A stretch of DNA of 64,000 bases from Mycobacterium paraffinicum (GTDB lineage: Bacteria > Actinomycetota > Actinomycetes > Mycobacteriales > Mycobacteriaceae): contig NZ_MPNT01000005.1 in assembly GCF_001907675.1 (NCBI RefSeq), forward strand, positions 1 to 64,000, in the 5' to 3' direction. Shown here in pieces: positions 1 through 9,700 of the stretch. The notes under the pieces are model-generated. The model had not been told where the DNA came from. It was given only the letters and a program-made list of their open reading frames with translations, and searched no databases. The position numbers and the translations under genes were made by a program. The first letter of the stretch is position 1; each line of letters opens with the position of its first letter.

Positions 1-1
1 G

Positions 2-364
2 GTGGCGCTCTATCACGGCAAGCGTCTGGCCTCGCCCGGCCAGCGAATTGTCCTGTACGCCAAGGACCGCGGCTGTTCCCATCCCGGTTGTGATGTACCG
101 GGCTACTACTGCGAAGTCCACCACGTCGAAGACTGGGCGGACACGCACCGCACCGACATCGACCAACTCACCCTGGCCTGCGGACCGCACCACCGGCTCC
201 TCGAGAAGGGCTGGACCACTCGAAGACGTGCCAACGGCGACACCCAATGGATCCCGCCACCCCACCTTGACCGCGGACAGCCCCGCGTCAACAACTTCCA
301 CCACCCGGAAAAGATCCTCGCCCGGGAACACGCAGAAGACGACGAAGAAGAAGGCGCGGCTTAA
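2..364 (+). CDS. HNH endonuclease domain protein, C-terminal part (13E12/DUF222-like)
   Basis: This is the 3' end of a gene that begins before the window. About 120 residues are visible. They hold an HNH nuclease core: a CSHPGCD Cys pair, the EVHHVEDW His-His motif, then [10 protein letters not shown] with a late His pair. This layout is typical of the mycobacterial 13E12-repeat/DUF222 proteins, whose N-terminal DUF222 domain would lie off the window. Such genes are numerous and often mobile-element associated; the cellular role is unknown. The stop codon overlaps the stop of the convergent pyrD by two bases. The family call is firm; whether the whole gene is intact cannot be seen. Confidence 0.8.
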   Translation: MALYHGKRLASPGQRIVLYAKDRGCSHPGCDVPGYYCEVHHVEDWADTHRTDIDQLTLACGPHHRLLEKGWTTRRRANGDTQWIPPPHLDRGQPRVNNFHHPEKILAREHAEDDEEEGAA

Positions 365-1443
365 CTGGCCGCGTCGCCGGCCTTCGGCGCCGCCGACCCG
401 ACGGCGTCGCCGAGCGAGGCGAACCCGCCGTCGCGCAGCCGGCGCGCGATGCCGTCGTGAATGCGCTTGGGCCACAAGCCTCCTCCGTAGATGAAGCCGG
501 TGTAGCCCTGCAACAGCGACGCGCCCGCGGTGATCCGCTCCCAGGCGTCGTCGGCCGTCTCGATGCCGCCGACGCTGATCAGTACCAGGCGGTCGCCGAC
601 GCGACGATAGAGCCGGCGAAGCACCTCGACGGCCCGGCCCGCCACCGGCGGCCCGGAGATGCCGCCCGGGCCCAGCGCGTCGACCCCCGGCGTCTGCAGG
701 CCATCGCGCGACACGGTCGTATTGGTGGCGACAATGCCGGCCAGGCCGAGCTCGACCGCGAGGTCGGCGACGTCGTCCAGATCGGCGTCGGAAAGGTCGG
801 GCGCGATCTTGACCAGCACCGGCTTCGACGTCTCGGCGAGGACGGCCGACAGGATGGGCCGCAGCGCCTCGACGGCCTGCAGGTCGCGCAGGCCGGGCGT
901 GTTCGGCGAGCTGACGTTCACCACCAGATACGACGCCAGCGGCCCGACCAGGCGGGCGCTGGCCCGGTAGTCGCCGACGGCGTCGGTGGCAGGCGTGGTC
1001 TTAGTCTTACCGATGTTGACCCCGATCGGAACGTCGGGTCGGTGTCGCGCCAGTTGGACGGCCAGCGCGCCGGCGCCCAGGTTGTTGAAGCCCATCCGAT
1101 TCAGCAGCGCGCGGTCGGCGGGCAACCGGAACATGCGGGGGGCCGGGTTGCCGGGCTGCGGGCTCGCGGTGACGGTCCCGACCTCCGCATAACCGAAGCC
1201 GAGCGCGCCCCAGGTCAGCAACCCCTTGCCGTCCTTGTCGAAGCCGGCCGCCAGCCCCAGCGGCGCCGGGAAACGCACCCCGAACACCGTGCTCGCCAGC
1301 ACCGGATCCCTCGGGCCGAGCAGCCGGTGCAGCAGGCGCCGCGCCGGGCCGAGGGCGGTGGCGCCGCGCAGCACCGCGAAGACCAGCGTGTGGATGCGCT
1401 CGGGTGGAACCAGGAAGAGCAGCCGCCGCACCAGGCTGTACAC
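361..1443 (-). CDS. pyrD: Dihydroorotate dehydrogenase (quinone), class 2
   Basis: PyrD oxidises dihydroorotate to orotate in pyrimidine synthesis, passing electrons to the quinone pool at the membrane. The 360-residue product matches the class 2 family length. Visible marks are the N-terminal membrane-associating helix ([14 protein letters not shown]), the FMN-barrel start [20 protein letters not shown], the [11 protein letters not shown] stretch carrying the class 2 catalytic serine, and the C-terminal [14 protein letters not shown] and YTGFIYGGG phosphate-binding loops. I chose the GTG at 1443 because the homologous N-terminus begins here; a longer open frame reaches 1659 but overlaps the upstream DUF5703 gene. 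It is probably the last gene of the lppL-DUF5703-pyrD operon. Confidence 0.95.
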   Translation of the reverse strand: MYSLVRRLLFLVPPERIHTLVFAVLRGATALGPARRLLHRLLGPRDPVLASTVFGVRFPAPLGLAAGFDKDGKGLLTWGALGFGYAEVGTVTASPQPGNPAPRMFRLPADRALLNRMGFNNLGAGALAVQLARHRPDVPIGVNIGKTKTTPATDAVGDYRASARLVGPLASYLVVNVSSPNTPGLRDLQAVEALRPILSAVLAETSKPVLVKIAPDLSDADLDDVADLAVELGLAGIVATNTTVSRDGLQTPGVDALGPGGISGPPVAGRAVEVLRRLYRRVGDRLVLISVGGIETADDAWERITAGASLLQGYTGFIYGGGLWPKRIHDGIARRLRDGGFASLGDAVGSAAPKAGDAAS

Positions 1444-1469
1444 CACGCGGTCGCGCGTTTGCGGCCCCG

Positions 1470-1724
1470 TCACAGTTCCGGCTGGTCCGGCCGCCGGGTG
1501 CCCAGCCGAGATTTCTTGCGGCGCAACAAAACTCGTCTGCTGCCGTCTGTGTAGAGCCGTACCCGGGTCAGCTCCCACCCGCGATATTCGGCCTCGATGG
1601 ACAACCGGGTGGACGCGCTGAGCCGGGTGACTTCCGGCGGCAGGCGCAGCGGCACCCACTCGTACTCGTCGGACAGCTCGGTGTCCCAGCCCGCGGGCAG
1701 CCGACCGCTGCGCGGCGCGGTCAA
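1470..1724 (-). CDS. DUF5703 family small protein
   Basis: The product is 84 residues with no signal peptide or membrane segment. The core [18 protein letters not shown], followed by [19 protein letters not shown] and a basic RRVLLRRKK segment, matches my memory of the short actinobacterial DUF5703 family, whose function is unknown. The start ATG overlaps the lppL stop codon by four bases, and the stop lies 26 bases before the pyrD start, so the three genes are probably co-transcribed and translationally coupled. The family name is from memory; that it is a real gene is supported by the tight packing. Confidence 0.75.
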   Translation of the reverse strand: MTAPRSGRLPAGWDTELSDEYEWVPLRLPPEVTRLSASTRLSIEAEYRGWELTRVRLYTDGSRRVLLRRKKSRLGTRRPDQPEL

Positions 1725-2788
1725 CGCGTACCCGCCGCGTGCTGGATCACCTGCACCCCCGCACCGGATCCCGACACCACGTACAAGGTGTCCGACGCTT
1801 CATCGAAGGCCAGTGAGTTCGGTTGCTGCACGGTTGGGTAACGCACCTTTTCGACTGGAATTCCGGTGGACAAATCGTAACCAACCACCATATTGGAAGC
1901 GGTCTGGGTTACCCAGGTCAACGCGCGGGAACCGGCCAGGCCGTACGGCGCCCGAGGCACGGGATAGGCCTGCCGCAGGATCAACGGATCCACGCCGTAC
2001 ACCAGCAGCTGGCCACCGCGGGTGTCGGCGACCAAGACCCGGCCCAGCGGATCCGCGGTCATGGTGGTCGCGCCTTCGCCGGCCCGCAGCGCTTGCTGGG
2101 CCTTGCCGTCGGCGCCGATCGTGGTCACCGATGTCTGGCCCCGGTCCAGGACCGCCGTCGTATTCCCTTGCGTGGCAAGCGAATCGACCCTTGCGAAGAT
2201 CTTGCTGCGGGTGCCGACGGTCGCGGTGCTGACGGTGCCGGGCGTCGGCGAGGCCGGTGTTGGGGAAGTGAGGGTGTAGACGGTCCCGTCGGCGCTGCCC
2301 AGCACCAGCTTGCCGTCGGCACGCAGGGCGACCGCGGTGAAATCGGCCTGCTGGGCGTCGACGACGTTCACCTGCGTCGCCCGGCCGGCCGCCAGGTCGA
2401 CGACGAAATAGGCACCCCGGGCGGCCAGGAACAGCGTGCCGTGGCCGTCATCGGTCAGCGCGGCCGCCGGCCCTGGCAGGGGGATGGCTTTCGGCTCGGC
2501 CTTCGGATTGCCGAAGACGGTGACGGTCCCCGGCCCCGCCGGGGCGGCGCCGGGCGCCAGCACCGCCAGCTGGTGCGTGCCACCGTCGTAGGTGGCTGCG
2601 GTCGCGGCGGCGGCCAGCTGCCGCACCTCGCCGGCCGGGCGCTGCGACGCCGGTGGAGACACCGCGGCCGTGGCCGGTTCGATGGTGGGCGGTGCGGATT
2701 TGAATGTATTGGACGAACATCCCGCGATCGCGCACAGCAAAAGCGCCGTGACAAGCAAACGGCGCTGAGCTGCCAATCGATGACGCAT
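1721..2788 (-). CDS. lppL: Lipoprotein LppL (beta-propeller-like)
   Basis: This is a secreted lipoprotein anchored on the outer face of the cytoplasmic membrane. The N-terminus has positive residues, a hydrophobic stretch [12 protein letters not shown] and a lipobox ending AIAGC, so the mature protein would start at that Cys. The rest shows repeated blades such as [19 protein letters not shown] and [23 protein letters not shown], typical of a WD/NHL-like propeller. Length is about 355 residues from the ATG at 2788; a TTG at 2803 would add five. It matches H37Rv LppL (Rv2138) in neighbours and form. The ligand is unknown. Confidence 0.85.
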   Translation of the reverse strand: MRHRLAAQRRLLVTALLLCAIAGCSSNTFKSAPPTIEPATAAVSPPASQRPAGEVRQLAAAATAATYDGGTHQLAVLAPGAAPAGPGTVTVFGNPKAEPKAIPLPGPAAALTDDGHGTLFLAARGAYFVVDLAAGRATQVNVVDAQQADFTAVALRADGKLVLGSADGTVYTLTSPTPASPTPGTVSTATVGTRSKIFARVDSLATQGNTTAVLDRGQTSVTTIGADGKAQQALRAGEGATTMTADPLGRVLVADTRGGQLLVYGVDPLILRQAYPVPRAPYGLAGSRALTWVTQTASNMVVGYDLSTGIPVEKVRYPTVQQPNSLAFDEASDTLYVVSGSGAGVQVIQHAAGTR

Positions 2789-2901
2789 GTGCCGTGACAG
2801 CAATTATTTTCCCTCGCGTAATGACGGTGGAGTTCCGAGTCTAAGGAACGCCTTCGCATCCAATATGGCCATGTCGCCCACATCAAGTTCCGCGGGCGAG
2901 G

Positions 2902-2907
2902 TATCGT
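2902..2907 (+). promoter_or_regulatory. Candidate -10 box (leaderless start) of the gene at 2915
   Basis: TATCGT sits seven bases before the ATG at 2915 and no Shine-Dalgarno sequence is visible. This is the spacing expected if transcription begins at the A of the start codon. Confidence 0.45.
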
Positions 2908-2914
2908 CGGTTTC

Positions 2915-3217
2915 ATGGCCGTCATCGTTGACCGGCAGACCGCGGAAAAAGAGTTTGCTGTCGAAGATATGTCGACAGGAATCTTCGCCAGCGGGTATGG
3001 ACAAGTCGGTGATGGGCGCAGTTTTTCGTTCCACATCGAACACCGCTCGCTCGTCGTCGAGATTTACCGACCGCGCCTCGCCGGGCCAGTTCCCCAGGCC
3101 GAAGAGGTGGTCGCCACGGCGGTCCGCAGCCTGGTCGAGATCGACCTGACCGACGAACGCAGCCTGGTCGCCGCCGTGCGCGACTCGGTGGCGCACGCTG
3201 TGCCGGTATCGCATTAG
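2915..3217 (+). CDS. Conserved hypothetical protein (Rv2137c-like)
   Basis: A 100-residue soluble protein beginning MAVIVDRQTAEKEFAVEDMS and rich in acidic residues. It has no recognised domain. It sits divergent from lppL, as Rv2137c does in M. tuberculosis. The start is supported by a TATCGT box seven bases upstream. Only 73 bases separate it from the next gene, a histidine phosphatase, although I recall an undecaprenyl-diphosphatase gene between the two in H37Rv. Function unknown. Confidence 0.75.
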   Translation: MAVIVDRQTAEKEFAVEDMSTGIFASGYGQVGDGRSFSFHIEHRSLVVEIYRPRLAGPVPQAEEVVATAVRSLVEIDLTDERSLVAAVRDSVAHAVPVSH

Positions 3218-3290
3218 TCGGTAGCGCCTTCGCACCGGGTACGGTCGTGGTCGTGGTTGCCCCCGCCTGTCGGATGTTGGACACCGCGGC

Positions 3291-4079
3291 ATGACGGTCA
3301 TCCTGCTGCGGCACGGTCGATCCAGCTCGAACACCGCCGGGATCCTGGCCGGCCGCTCCGAGGGCGTCGACCTCGACGACAAGGGCCGCGATCAAGCCGC
3401 GGGGCTGATCGACCGGATCGGTGACCTGCCCATCCGCGCGCTCATCAGTTCGCCGTTGCTGCGCTGCCGGCGCACCCTCGAGCCGCTCGCCGAAGCGCTG
3501 TGCCTCGAGCCGCTGATCGACGACCGGCTGGCCGAGGTGGACTACGGGGACTGGACCGGCCGCAAGATCGCCGAGCTGGCCGGCGAGCCGCTGTGGCGGG
3601 TCGTGCAGGCGCACCCGAGCGCGGCGGTGTTTCCCGGCGGCGAGGGACTGGCGCAGGTGCAGGCGCGCGCCGTGTCCGCCGTCCGCGAACACGATCGGCG
3701 GCTCGCCCTGGAATACGGCGCAGAGAACGGCGGGGACGTCCTGTGGGTGGCCTGCACTCACGGTGATGTCATCAAGGCGGTCATCGCCGACGCCTACGGC
3801 ATGCACCTGGACGCGTTCCAGCGGGTCACCGCCGACCCGGCGTCGGTGAATGTGATCCGATACACCGAATTGCGCCCGTTTGTGTTGCACGTCAACCACA
3901 CCGGTGCGAGATTGGCTGCAGCGCTGCGGGCCGGGCCACCGCCAAAGAACGACACGCAAGACGGGGGGCAGGACAAGGGGGCGGCCAAGACCGATGGTGA
4001 GTCCCCGGTGCCCGCAACGGAACAGCCGGTCGCGGTCGTGCCGACCAGCGACGCGGTGGTCGGCGGCTCAACTGATTGA
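3291..4079 (+). CDS. Histidine phosphatase superfamily protein (MSMEG_4193 type)
   Basis: The N-terminal LLRHGRSSSNTAG is the RHG catalytic motif whose His takes the phosphoryl group. Further core residues are the SSPLLRCRRTLE arginines and the late catalytic His in VACTHGDVIKAV. The catalytic domain covers roughly residues 1-205. The last 55 residues are a low-complexity Lys/Asp/Pro-rich tail. I recall this subgroup as the MSMEG_4193 family, which accompanies DUF3090 and SCO1664-type genes in actinobacteria, as it does here (spacing 73 bases, then an overlap). The substrate is unknown; phosphomutase names in databases are by homology only. Confidence 0.9.
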   Translation: MTVILLRHGRSSSNTAGILAGRSEGVDLDDKGRDQAAGLIDRIGDLPIRALISSPLLRCRRTLEPLAEALCLEPLIDDRLAEVDYGDWTGRKIAELAGEPLWRVVQAHPSAAVFPGGEGLAQVQARAVSAVREHDRRLALEYGAENGGDVLWVACTHGDVIKAVIADAYGMHLDAFQRVTADPASVNVIRYTELRPFVLHVNHTGARLAAALRAGPPPKNDTQDGGQDKGAAKTDGESPVPATEQPVAVVPTSDAVVGGSTD

Positions 4080-4152
4080 TTCCGCTTAAAACAGGCGGAG
4101 CGGGGCAATCGAATCGCACGGCGAAGGCAACAGCCGGTATTTTGGAGGTGCC

Positions 4153-4740
4153 ATGGCCCGCGCAATCCACGTCTTCCGCACACCCGACCGCTTCGTGGCC
4201 GGGACCGTTGGTCAGCCCGGAAACCGAACCTTCTACATCCAGGCGGTCCACGATTCCCGGGTGGTGTCGGTGGTGTTGGAGAAGCAGCAGGTTGCGGTCC
4301 TGGCGGAGCGCATCGGCGCGCTGCTGCTCGAGGTGAATCGCCGATTCGGCACGCCGGTCCCGCCGGAGCCCGCCGAGGTGGAGGACTTGAACCCGTTGAT
4401 CACACCCGTGGATGCCGAGTTCCGGGTCGGAACCATGGGCCTGGGCTGGGATTCCGAAGCCCAGACCGTGGTGGTCGAGTTGCTGGCCGTCACCGACGCC
4501 GAGTTCGACGCATCCGTGGTGCTCGACGACACCGAGGAGGGGCCCGACGCGGTGCGGGTGTTCTTGACGCCGGAGTCGGCGCGGCAATTCGCCACCCGCT
4601 CCAATCGCGTCATCTCAGCGGGGCGGCCGCCCTGCCCGCTGTGCGACGAACCGTTGGACCCCGAAGGCCATATCTGCGCGCGCGCCAACGGCTATAGGCG
4701 CAGCGCGCTGCTCGGGCCTGACGATGAACTTGAGGCCTGA
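4153..4740 (+). CDS. DUF3090 family protein
   Basis: The 195-residue product begins MARAIHVFRTPDRFVAGTVG, the usual start of DUF3090 proteins (Rv2134c in H37Rv). The C-terminus has CPLCDEPLDPEGHICARANG, a Cys-x2-Cys ... His-x-Cys group that looks like a small zinc ribbon. A GGAGG ribosome binding site stands seven bases before the ATG. It is embedded between the phosphatase and the SCO1664-like gene, with which it overlaps by 17 bases. A functional link between the three is inferred from conserved order only. Confidence 0.88.
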   Translation: MARAIHVFRTPDRFVAGTVGQPGNRTFYIQAVHDSRVVSVVLEKQQVAVLAERIGALLLEVNRRFGTPVPPEPAEVEDLNPLITPVDAEFRVGTMGLGWDSEAQTVVVELLAVTDAEFDASVVLDDTEEGPDAVRVFLTPESARQFATRSNRVISAGRPPCPLCDEPLDPEGHICARANGYRRSALLGPDDELEA

Positions 4741-5539
4741 CGACCGTGAGGTGTTGCGCAACGGTGAGCTGACGGTCCTCGGACGCATCCGCTCGGCCAG
4801 CAACGCCACCTTCCTGTGCGAGTCCACGCTCGGCGAATCCACGGTCCACTGCGTCTACAAACCGATCTCCGGTGAGGCCCCGCTGTGGGATTTCCCCGAC
4901 GGGACGCTGGCGGGCCGCGAACTCGCCGCGTACCTGGTATCGACGCAGCTGGGCTGGAACATCGTGCCGTACACGGTGATTCGTCACGGGCCGGCCGGCC
5001 CGGGCATGTTGCAGCTGTGGGTGGAGCAGCCCGGCGACGCGGCCGACTCCGAGCCCAGGCCCGGCCCGGACCTGGTCGACCTGTTTCCCGCCAACAAGCC
5101 GGAACCGGGCTATCTGCCGGTGCTGCGGGCCTACGACTACGCCGGCGACGAGGTCGTCCTGATGCACGCCGACGACATCCGGTTGCGGCGCATGGCGGTC
5201 TTCGACGTGCTGATCAACAACGCCGACCGCAAGGGCGGTCACGTGCTGCGCGACATCGAGGGCCACGTCTACGGCGTCGACCACGGGGTGTCCCTGCACG
5301 TCGAGAACAAGCTGCGCACGGTGCTGTGGGGCTGGGCTCACAAGCCGGTCGACCAGACAATGCTGGAGGCGGTCGCCCGGCTCACCGAGGCCCTGGGCGG
5401 TTCGCTGTGCGACGAACTGGCCGAGCACATCACGCGTGCGGAGATCGCGGCGTTGCACAGGCGCGCGCACGCGCTGCTCGACGACCCGGTGATGCCCGGA
5501 CCCAACCGGCAGCGCCCCATTCCGTGGCCGGCGTTCTAA
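4724..5539 (+). CDS. SCO1664 family protein (PI3/4-kinase-like fold)
   Basis: The 271-residue product resembles the actinobacterial SCO1664 family (Rv2133c-like), distantly related to phosphatidylinositol 3/4-kinases. Visible features are the [19 protein letters not shown] segment, where the Lys would contact ATP, the [16 protein letters not shown] motif resembling the catalytic DxxxxN loop, and GVDHGVSLH, resembling the metal-binding D(H)G segment. The start overlaps the end of the DUF3090 gene, so translation is probably coupled. Substrate and activity are not known; kinase activity is an inference from the fold. Confidence 0.85.
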   Translation: MNLRPDDREVLRNGELTVLGRIRSASNATFLCESTLGESTVHCVYKPISGEAPLWDFPDGTLAGRELAAYLVSTQLGWNIVPYTVIRHGPAGPGMLQLWVEQPGDAADSEPRPGPDLVDLFPANKPEPGYLPVLRAYDYAGDEVVLMHADDIRLRRMAVFDVLINNADRKGGHVLRDIEGHVYGVDHGVSLHVENKLRTVLWGWAHKPVDQTMLEAVARLTEALGGSLCDELAEHITRAEIAALHRRAHALLDDPVMPGPNRQRPIPWPAF

Positions 5540-5570
5540 AGCTCGGACCGGCGTCGGAGATACTGAACCG

Positions 5571-6359
5571 GTGAGCCAGGGCCCGGATGAGTTGACCGAT
5601 GCCGCTCTGGCCGCCGAACTCGCCGCGGACGCGGGCGAACTGCTGCTGAACGTGCGCGACGAGATCGGCTTCGGACATCCGTGGGCGTTGGGCGACGCCG
5701 GAGACAGCCTGGCGAACGAGCTGATCCTGCGGCGGCTGCGCGTCGAGCGGCCCGACGACGCGGTCCTCAGCGAGGAGGCCTACGACGATCTGGTCCGGCT
5801 GAAGCACGACCGGGTGTGGATCATCGACCCGCTGGACGGCACCCGTGAGTTCTCCACGCCGGGCCGGGACGATTGGGCGGTGCACATCGCGCTGTGGCAG
5901 CGCCCCACGAACGGCCGGCGGGAGATCACGGACGCGGCGGTGTCGTTGCCGGCCCGCGGGAACACGGTGTACCGCACCGACACCGTCACCGCCGATACCG
6001 CGCGCGTCGGCATACCCCATACGTTTCGCATCGCGGTCAGCGCCACCCGGCCACCCTTCGTGCTGCACCGCATGCGCCAGTCGTTGGCCATCCAGCCGGT
6101 GGCGATCGGCTCAGCGGGCGCCAAGGCGATGGCCATCATCGACGGCGACGTCGACGCCTACCTGCACGCCGGTGGCCAGTGGGAATGGGACAACGCGGCG
6201 CCCGCCGGGGTGGTGATGGCCGCCGGCATGCACGCGTCGCGGCTGGACGGCTCACCGATGCGCTACAACCAGCGCGACCCGTACCTACCGGACTTCGTGA
6301 TGTGTCGCGCGGAGGTGGCGCCGATCCTGCTCGCCGCCATCCGCGACGCGTGGCGCTGA
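5571..6359 (+). CDS. cysQ: 3'-phosphoadenosine 5'-phosphate (PAP) phosphatase CysQ
   Basis: CysQ removes the 3' phosphate of PAP (and PAPS), recycling the by-product of sulfotransferase reactions. The 262-residue protein has the inositol-monophosphatase-fold motifs: LSEEAYDD (metal-binding Glu), [13 protein letters not shown] (DPxDGT) and [12 protein letters not shown] near the C-terminus (second Asp). The GTG at 5571 was chosen because the family N-terminus ([19 protein letters not shown]) begins there, and a GATACT box ends six bases upstream with no Shine-Dalgarno sequence. It sits directly before mshC, as in other mycobacteria, so sulfur and thiol metabolism cluster here. Confidence 0.93.
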   Translation: MSQGPDELTDAALAAELAADAGELLLNVRDEIGFGHPWALGDAGDSLANELILRRLRVERPDDAVLSEEAYDDLVRLKHDRVWIIDPLDGTREFSTPGRDDWAVHIALWQRPTNGRREITDAAVSLPARGNTVYRTDTVTADTARVGIPHTFRIAVSATRPPFVLHRMRQSLAIQPVAIGSAGAKAMAIIDGDVDAYLHAGGQWEWDNAAPAGVVMAAGMHASRLDGSPMRYNQRDPYLPDFVMCRAEVAPILLAAIRDAWR

Positions 6360-6370
6360 CTTCCCGCGTT

Positions 6371-6376
6371 TAGAGT
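6371..6376 (+). promoter_or_regulatory. Candidate -10 box of mshC (leaderless)
   Basis: TAGAGT is followed by seven bases and then the mshC ATG. No ribosome binding site is seen, so a leaderless transcript is likely. Confidence 0.5.
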
Positions 6377-6383
6377 CGTTGGC

Positions 6384-7619
6384 ATGCAGTCGTGGCAGTC
6401 TCCACCGGTGCCGGTGTTGCCGGGCCGTGGCCCGGAACTGCGGCTGTTCGACACCTCCGACCGGCAGGTGCGGCCGGTGGCGCCCGGATCGACGGCGACG
6501 ATGTACGTCTGCGGCATCACCCCGTATGACTCGACGCATCTGGGTCACGCGGCCACCTACCTGACCTTCGACCTGGTCTACCGGCAGTGGCTGGACCTGG
6601 GCCATGCCGTGCACTACGTGCAGAACGTCACCGACGTCGACGATCCGCTGTTCGAACGCGCGCAGCGCGACGGTGTCGACTGGCGTGAGCTCGGCGATCG
6701 TGAGGTCGCGCGTTTTCGCGAGGACATGGCGGCGCTGCGGGTCCTGCCGCCGCGCGACTACGTCGCGGCCACCCAGGCGATCCCCGAGGTGGTCGAGCTC
6801 GTCGAGAAGATGTTGGCGTCGGGTGCGGCATACGTCGTCGACGGCGACTTCCCGGATGTCTACTACCGCGCGGACGCCACGCCGCAGTTCGGCTACGAGT
6901 CCGGCTACGACCGCGAAACCATGCTTCGGCTGTTCGGGGAGCGCGGCGGCGACCCGGACCGGCCGGGCAAGACCGACGAGCTGGACGCCCTGCTCTGGCG
7001 GGCGGCCCGGCCGGGGGAGCCGAGTTGGCCCTCGCCCTTCGGGCCCGGCCGGCCCGGCTGGCATGTCGAGTGCGCGGCGATCGCGCTCAGCCGCATCGGC
7101 AGCGGCCTGGACATCCAGGGCGGCGGCAGCGACTTGATCTTCCCGCATCACGAATTCACCGCCGCACACGCCGAATGCGTAAGGGGCGAGCGGCGATTCG
7201 CCCGCCACTACGTGCACGCGGGCATGATCGGCTGGGACGGGCACAAGATGTCCAAGAGCCGGGGCAATCTGGTGCTGGTGTCGACCTTGCGCGCCCAAGG
7301 CATCGAGCCGGCGGCCATCCGGCTGGGCCTGCTGTCCGGCCATTATCGCGCCGACCGGTTCTGGAGCCAGCAGGTGCTCGACGAGGCCACCGCCCGGCTG
7401 GGGCGCTGGCGCACCGCGACGGGGCTGCCCGCCGGCCCGGACGCCGCCGACGTGGTCGCGCGGGTGCGCCAATACCTGGCCGACGACCTGAACACGCCCA
7501 AAGCGCTTGCCGCGCTTGACGGTTGGACAACCGACGCGCTCGAGTACGGCGGTCACGACACCGAGGCCCCGCGGCTGGTGGCAACCGCGATCGACGCGCT
7601 GCTTGGAGTGGAACTGTGA
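6384..7619 (+). CDS. mshC: Cysteine:1D-myo-inosityl 2-amino-2-deoxy-glucopyranoside ligase MshC
   Basis: MshC joins Cys to GlcN-Ins using ATP, the third step of mycothiol synthesis. The 411-residue protein is a cysteinyl-tRNA synthetase relative. The class I signatures are present: [13 protein letters not shown], where HLGH is the HIGH-type motif, and KMSKSRGN near residue 290. Cys and His zinc ligands are visible ([26 protein letters not shown]). It lacks the C-terminal tRNA-binding region of CysS, so it fits MshC rather than CysS. The start follows a TAGAGT box at seven bases. Confidence 0.96.
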   Translation: MQSWQSPPVPVLPGRGPELRLFDTSDRQVRPVAPGSTATMYVCGITPYDSTHLGHAATYLTFDLVYRQWLDLGHAVHYVQNVTDVDDPLFERAQRDGVDWRELGDREVARFREDMAALRVLPPRDYVAATQAIPEVVELVEKMLASGAAYVVDGDFPDVYYRADATPQFGYESGYDRETMLRLFGERGGDPDRPGKTDELDALLWRAARPGEPSWPSPFGPGRPGWHVECAAIALSRIGSGLDIQGGGSDLIFPHHEFTAAHAECVRGERRFARHYVHAGMIGWDGHKMSKSRGNLVLVSTLRAQGIEPAAIRLGLLSGHYRADRFWSQQVLDEATARLGRWRTATGLPAGPDAADVVARVRQYLADDLNTPKALAALDGWTTDALEYGGHDTEAPRLVATAIDALLGVEL

Positions 7620-7639
7620 ACACGGGGTTGTGAGCGCGG

Positions 7640-7645
7640 TACGTT
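7640..7645 (+). promoter_or_regulatory. Candidate -10 box of the SDR gene at 7653 (leaderless)
   Basis: TACGTT ends seven bases before the ATG at 7653. This supports that ATG over the upstream TTG at 7644, which would lie inside the box. Confidence 0.45.
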
Positions 7646-7652
7646 GTCGGCC

Positions 7653-8537
7653 ATGACGTCGCTGCAGGACAAGGTTGTTTTGATCACCGGCGGGGCCCGC
7701 GGAATCGGGGCCGACGTCGCCCGTCGGCTCGGCAACAAGGGCGCCAAACTGGTCCTCACCGACCTCAACGACGCCGAGCTGGCCGCGCTGGCGGCCGAAA
7801 TCGGCGAGGACCGCGTACTGACCGCCGTCGCCGACGTCCGTGACCTGCCCGCCATGCAGGCCGTCGCCGCCCGGGCCGTCGAACGCTTCGGCGGCATCGA
7901 CGTCGTGGTGGCCAACGCCGGCATCGCCAGCTACGGATCGGTGCTGCAGGTCGACCCCGAGGCGTTCAAGCGGGTCATCGACATCAACGTGCTCGGCGTG
8001 TTCAACACCGTGCGTGCCACGCTGCCCGCGGTGATCGAGCGCCGCGGCTATGTGCTCATCGTCTCGTCGCTGGCCGCCTACGCCGCGTGCCCGGGCCTGG
8101 CCCCCTACAACGCGTCGAAGGCCGCCGTCGAGATCTTCGCCAACGCGCTGCGGCTCGAGGTGGCGCACCGTGGCGTCAGCGTCGGCTCGTCGCACATGTC
8201 GTGGATCGACACCGCCCTGGTCCGCGACACCGAGGCCGACCTGCCGGCCTTCGGCAAGCTACTCGGCAGCTTCCCGTGGCCGCTGAACAAGACCACCACG
8301 GTCGACAAATGCGCGGACGCCTTCGTCAAGGGCATCCAGGCCCGCCGGAACCGGATCTACTGCCCGCGCTGGGTGGCCCTGTTCCGCTGGATCAAGCCGG
8401 TGCTGTCCACCCCGGCCGGGGAGCTGCCCTTGCACAAGCCCACCGCGGAGCTGTTGCCCCAACTGGACGCTCAGGTCGTCGCGCTCGGGCGCTCCACCAG
8501 CGCCTACAACCAGGGCCTGGGCAAGAAGCAGGGCTAG
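7653..8537 (+). CDS. Short-chain dehydrogenase/reductase
   Basis: A 294-residue classical SDR. The cofactor loop is TGGARGIGADVA, consistent with NAD(P) binding; VVANAGIASYGS is the NAG motif; the catalytic Ser is in LIVSSLAAYAACPG, followed by the YNASK Tyr-Lys pair. The C-terminal 70 residues (KTTTVDKCADAFVKGIQARRNRIYCP onward) are longer than usual and recall Rv2129c-type oxidoreductases. The substrate is unknown. Its stop overlaps that of the convergent PAC2 gene by four bases. Confidence 0.92.
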   Translation: MTSLQDKVVLITGGARGIGADVARRLGNKGAKLVLTDLNDAELAALAAEIGEDRVLTAVADVRDLPAMQAVAARAVERFGGIDVVVANAGIASYGSVLQVDPEAFKRVIDINVLGVFNTVRATLPAVIERRGYVLIVSSLAAYAACPGLAPYNASKAAVEIFANALRLEVAHRGVSVGSSHMSWIDTALVRDTEADLPAFGKLLGSFPWPLNKTTTVDKCADAFVKGIQARRNRIYCPRWVALFRWIKPVLSTPAGELPLHKPTAELLPQLDAQVVALGRSTSAYNQGLGKKQG

Positions 8538-9424
8538 CGGCCGAAGCCGGGCCGCCGCCGGCGCAGGTAGCGCTCGAACTCCGCGGCCAGCGCGTCGCCG
8601 TCGATCTTGCCCAGGGCCTCGTTCATGTCGACCTCGGCGTCGCCGCGCTGTTCCAGCGACTGCACGTACTCGGCCAGGTCCTCGTCCTCGGCGGCCATCT
8701 CGGTGATGGCCTGCTCCCACTCCTCGGCGTCGGTGGGCAGGTCGGCCAGGGGTACCTCGATGTCGAGCACGTCTTCGACGCGGCGCAGCAACGCGACCGT
8801 CGCCTTCGGGTTGGGTGGCTGCGACACGTAGTGCGGCACCGCCGCCCAGAACGTCACGGCGGGGATCCCGGCGGCGACGCAGGCGTCCTGGAACACGCCG
8901 GCGATGCCGGTGGGCCCCTCGTAGCGGCTCTCCTCGAGCCCGAAGCGTTTCGCCGATTCGGGGGAGTAGGCGGCGCCCGAGACCGGGACGGGGCGGGTGT
9001 GCGGCGTGTCGGCCAGCAGGGCGCCGAGGATGACGACGGTATCCACGTTGAGCTTGTCGGCGATGGCGACCAGCTCGGCGCAGAAGGTGCGCCAGCGCAT
9101 GTTGGGCTCGACGCCGTGCATCAACACGACGTCGCGGTCGCTGCCTGGCGGCCGGCAGTGCGAAATCCGCATGGCCGGCCACACCAGCTCCCGGGTGACC
9201 CCGTCGACCTGCCGAATGACCGGGCGGTTCACCTGGTAGTCGTAATACGCCTCGTCGTCGATCTCCAAGATCGGGTCGGCTTCCCAGATCGCCTCGAGGT
9301 GCTCAAGCGCGTCGCTGGCCGCGTCGCCGGCGTCGTTCCAGCCCTCGAACGCCGCCACGACGATGGTGTTGTGCAGCTCGGGCAGTGCCGCTTCGCCAAA
9401 GGGTGGGCCATCGGACGGGGTCAC
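8534..9424 (-). CDS. PAC2 family protein (proteasome assembly chaperone-like)
   Basis: The product is 296 residues from the GTG at 9424. The N-terminal VVAAFEGWNDAGDAASDALEHL and the VLMHGVEPNMRWRTF and VILGALLADTPHTRPVPVSG segments are typical of the bacterial PAC2 family (Rv2125-like), related to eukaryotic proteasome assembly chaperones. Bacterial members are not shown to assemble the proteasome; the role is unknown. The open frame extends upstream to 9496, but the GTG follows a TACGCT box (9431-9436) at six bases, a leaderless arrangement, so I prefer it. It is divergent from metH. Confidence 0.9.
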   Translation of the reverse strand: MTPSDGPPFGEAALPELHNTIVVAAFEGWNDAGDAASDALEHLEAIWEADPILEIDDEAYYDYQVNRPVIRQVDGVTRELVWPAMRISHCRPPGSDRDVVLMHGVEPNMRWRTFCAELVAIADKLNVDTVVILGALLADTPHTRPVPVSGAAYSPESAKRFGLEESRYEGPTGIAGVFQDACVAAGIPAVTFWAAVPHYVSQPPNPKATVALLRRVEDVLDIEVPLADLPTDAEEWEQAITEMAAEDEDLAEYVQSLEQRGDAEVDMNEALGKIDGDALAAEFERYLRRRRPGFGR

Positions 9425-9430
9425 AGAATC

Positions 9431-9436
9431 AGCGTA
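9431..9436 (-). promoter_or_regulatory. Candidate -10 box of the PAC2 gene (leaderless)
   Basis: On the minus strand TACGCT is followed by six bases and the GTG start at 9424. From here to about 9675 I see no gene and no other structured element. Confidence 0.45.
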
Positions 9437-9675
9437 CGGCCTTTGCGGCCGATGTTCGGCCTTGCGTGGCAGGGATCTGTCGACCTCCCGGGGCATTGCA
9501 TAGGACGACTATCCTTGTGGGGTGTGCGCCGACCTGACCCGCGACGACATCGACAGCCGGCGTCGACGCGGTCGGGGTGAAATACGTTCGGCTTCACACT
9601 GGTTAACCTTGGTAACTACCCCGTCGCAGGCAGGATCCACGGGCTGTCGATCGCGGCGATGAGTTGGGCGTCCAG

Positions 9676-9695
9676 ACGTCGTCGGGGGACGACGT
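9676..9695. repeat. 20-bp perfect inverted repeat upstream of metH
   Basis: Arms acgtcgtc and gacgacgt flank a GGGG centre. The right arm abuts the candidate metH -10 box, and a run of six T follows at 9700-9705. It could be a repressor operator overlapping the promoter. It could also be an intrinsic-terminator-like hairpin, but no plus-strand gene ends nearby, and four bases separate stem and T run. Confidence 0.5.
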
Positions 9696-9700
9696 AGACT
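9695..9700 (+). promoter_or_regulatory. Candidate -10 box of metH
   Basis: TAGACT fits the mycobacterial TANNNT pattern. A start six to seven bases downstream would put the first transcribed G at 9706-9707, exactly where the riboswitch P1 stem begins. No convincing -35 box is visible. Confidence 0.4.
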
